In this document: positions 6,313 through 6,637 of the stretch, piece after piece
Position numbering within the stretch: position 1 is the first letter of the stretch
Layout: each line of letters starts with the position of its first letter
NCBI GenBank assembly: GCA_021159265.1
Contig: JAGGSD010000155.1
Coordinates: forward strand, 1 to 6,637
Direction: 5' to 3'
DNA length: 6,637 bases
From: Syntrophobacterales bacterium
Lineage (GTDB): Bacteria; Desulfobacterota; Syntrophia; Syntrophales; UBA6807
Notes under the pieces: model-generated
Databases searched by the model: none
What the model saw: only the letters and a program-made list of their open reading frames with translations
Told to the model about the DNA's origin: nothing
Made by a program: the position numbers and the translations under genes

Positions 6313-6637
6313 TTATCTAGGAGGCTGTCCGAGAATGGCTATTTTCCGAAATCTCTGCGTCAGACTTAAATTTTAATCCTCAAAATACTCAATGTATTCC
6401 TGCGGCCTTCGGCCTCGCAATGACGAAGGTTTGTGCGACATTGCAAACTTGACATGACACTAGCCCTTCCAGTGACAATAGAATACGTTTTTGGATTTCT
6501 GTTCCGATTTGACCAATGAACGGCGATAGGAGCGCCAGTTTCGTCAATTCTAAACCACATGACTCCTACACCTATCCCCTTTCGTAAGCGTTCACTGAAC
6601 GTCGAAATTAGAAAATAGAAATTGGAAATTTGGCCTC
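6313..6637. repeat. Non-coding mosaic of dispersed-repeat-like segments
   Basis: No credible gene is found in these 325 bases. Four segments look like intergenic repeats. One is AGGCTGTCCGAGAATGG and the following bases to about 6400. The second is a GC-rich block 6402-6425 with the small hairpin GGCCTTCGGCC (6404-6414), which reads GTCATTGCGAGGCCGAAGG on the minus strand, a common bacterial dispersed repeat. The third is the palindrome CGTTCACTGAACG (6589-6601). The fourth is an imperfect GAAATTAG/GAAATTGG tract (6604-6631). A minus-strand frame of 64 codons (6366-6560) crosses several of these and is open upstream to the window edge, but it has no recognisable protein character. Confidence 0.5.

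Noticed and set aside
6366..6560. 64-codon minus-strand frame at the right edge
   Set aside because: It spans the GTCATTGCGAGG-type repeat and other repeat segments, and its C-terminal half is simply the translated repeat; no Shine-Dalgarno-led gene is supported.
1..6637. CRISPR array, toxin-antitoxin pair, defence system or riboswitch
   Set aside because: No regularly spaced direct repeats, no cas-like or toxin-like frames, and no recognisable riboswitch core were found in any gap.

Overview
The window is an AT-rich stretch of a Gram-negative-type bacterial chromosome. It holds five protein genes, one tRNA gene and several non-coding repeats. The best guess for the organism is a Desulfobacterota ('deltaproteobacterial', Syntrophia-like) or similar anaerobic lineage. 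This rests on the remembered flavour of the precorrin-2 dehydrogenase and PrmA proteins and on the style of the intergenic repeats, among them a GTCATTGCGAGG-type repeat, GAAATTAG-type tracts and GTTCAC-type inverted repeats. It is not based on any marker-gene comparison.

Layout. Bases 1-200 contain no gene. Bases 201-377 hold a complete minus-strand tRNA-Phe(GAA) unit with its own promoter, encoded CCA and an intrinsic terminator. Bases 385-1817 (minus) are a two-gene unit: prmA (ribosomal protein L11 methyltransferase) followed by a small RDD-family membrane protein, joined by an ATGA overlap. Across a 178-bp divergent spacer lies a plus-strand gene (1996-2649) for the Met8/CysG-N type precorrin-2 dehydrogenase of siroheme synthesis. 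The convergent gap 2650-2943 is mostly filled by a 204-bp stretch bounded by inverted repeats. Bases 2944-6301 (minus) are a second two-gene unit. It encodes a polytopic membrane protein of the YbhN/UPF0104 (LPG-synthase-TM, flippase-like) family, then, with a 14-bp overlap, a 739-residue protein. That protein joins a membrane-anchored metallophosphoesterase-fold domain to a GT4 glycosyltransferase. Bases 6302-6637 hold no gene I can support and look like a mosaic of dispersed repeats.

How the genes may work together. The 2944-6301 pair is the most interesting part. The GT4 half resembles enzymes that glycosylate diacylglycerol, and the upstream gene belongs to a family that includes lipid flippases. 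A glycolipid synthesis-and-export module is therefore plausible, though this is inference. The phosphoesterase-like half has lost every recognisable metal ligand, mostly through D-to-N and H-to-N changes, so it is predicted to be a non-catalytic extracytoplasmic domain. Two membrane segments would place it outside the membrane with the glycosyltransferase inside. prmA/RDD and the siroheme gene look like ordinary housekeeping genes.
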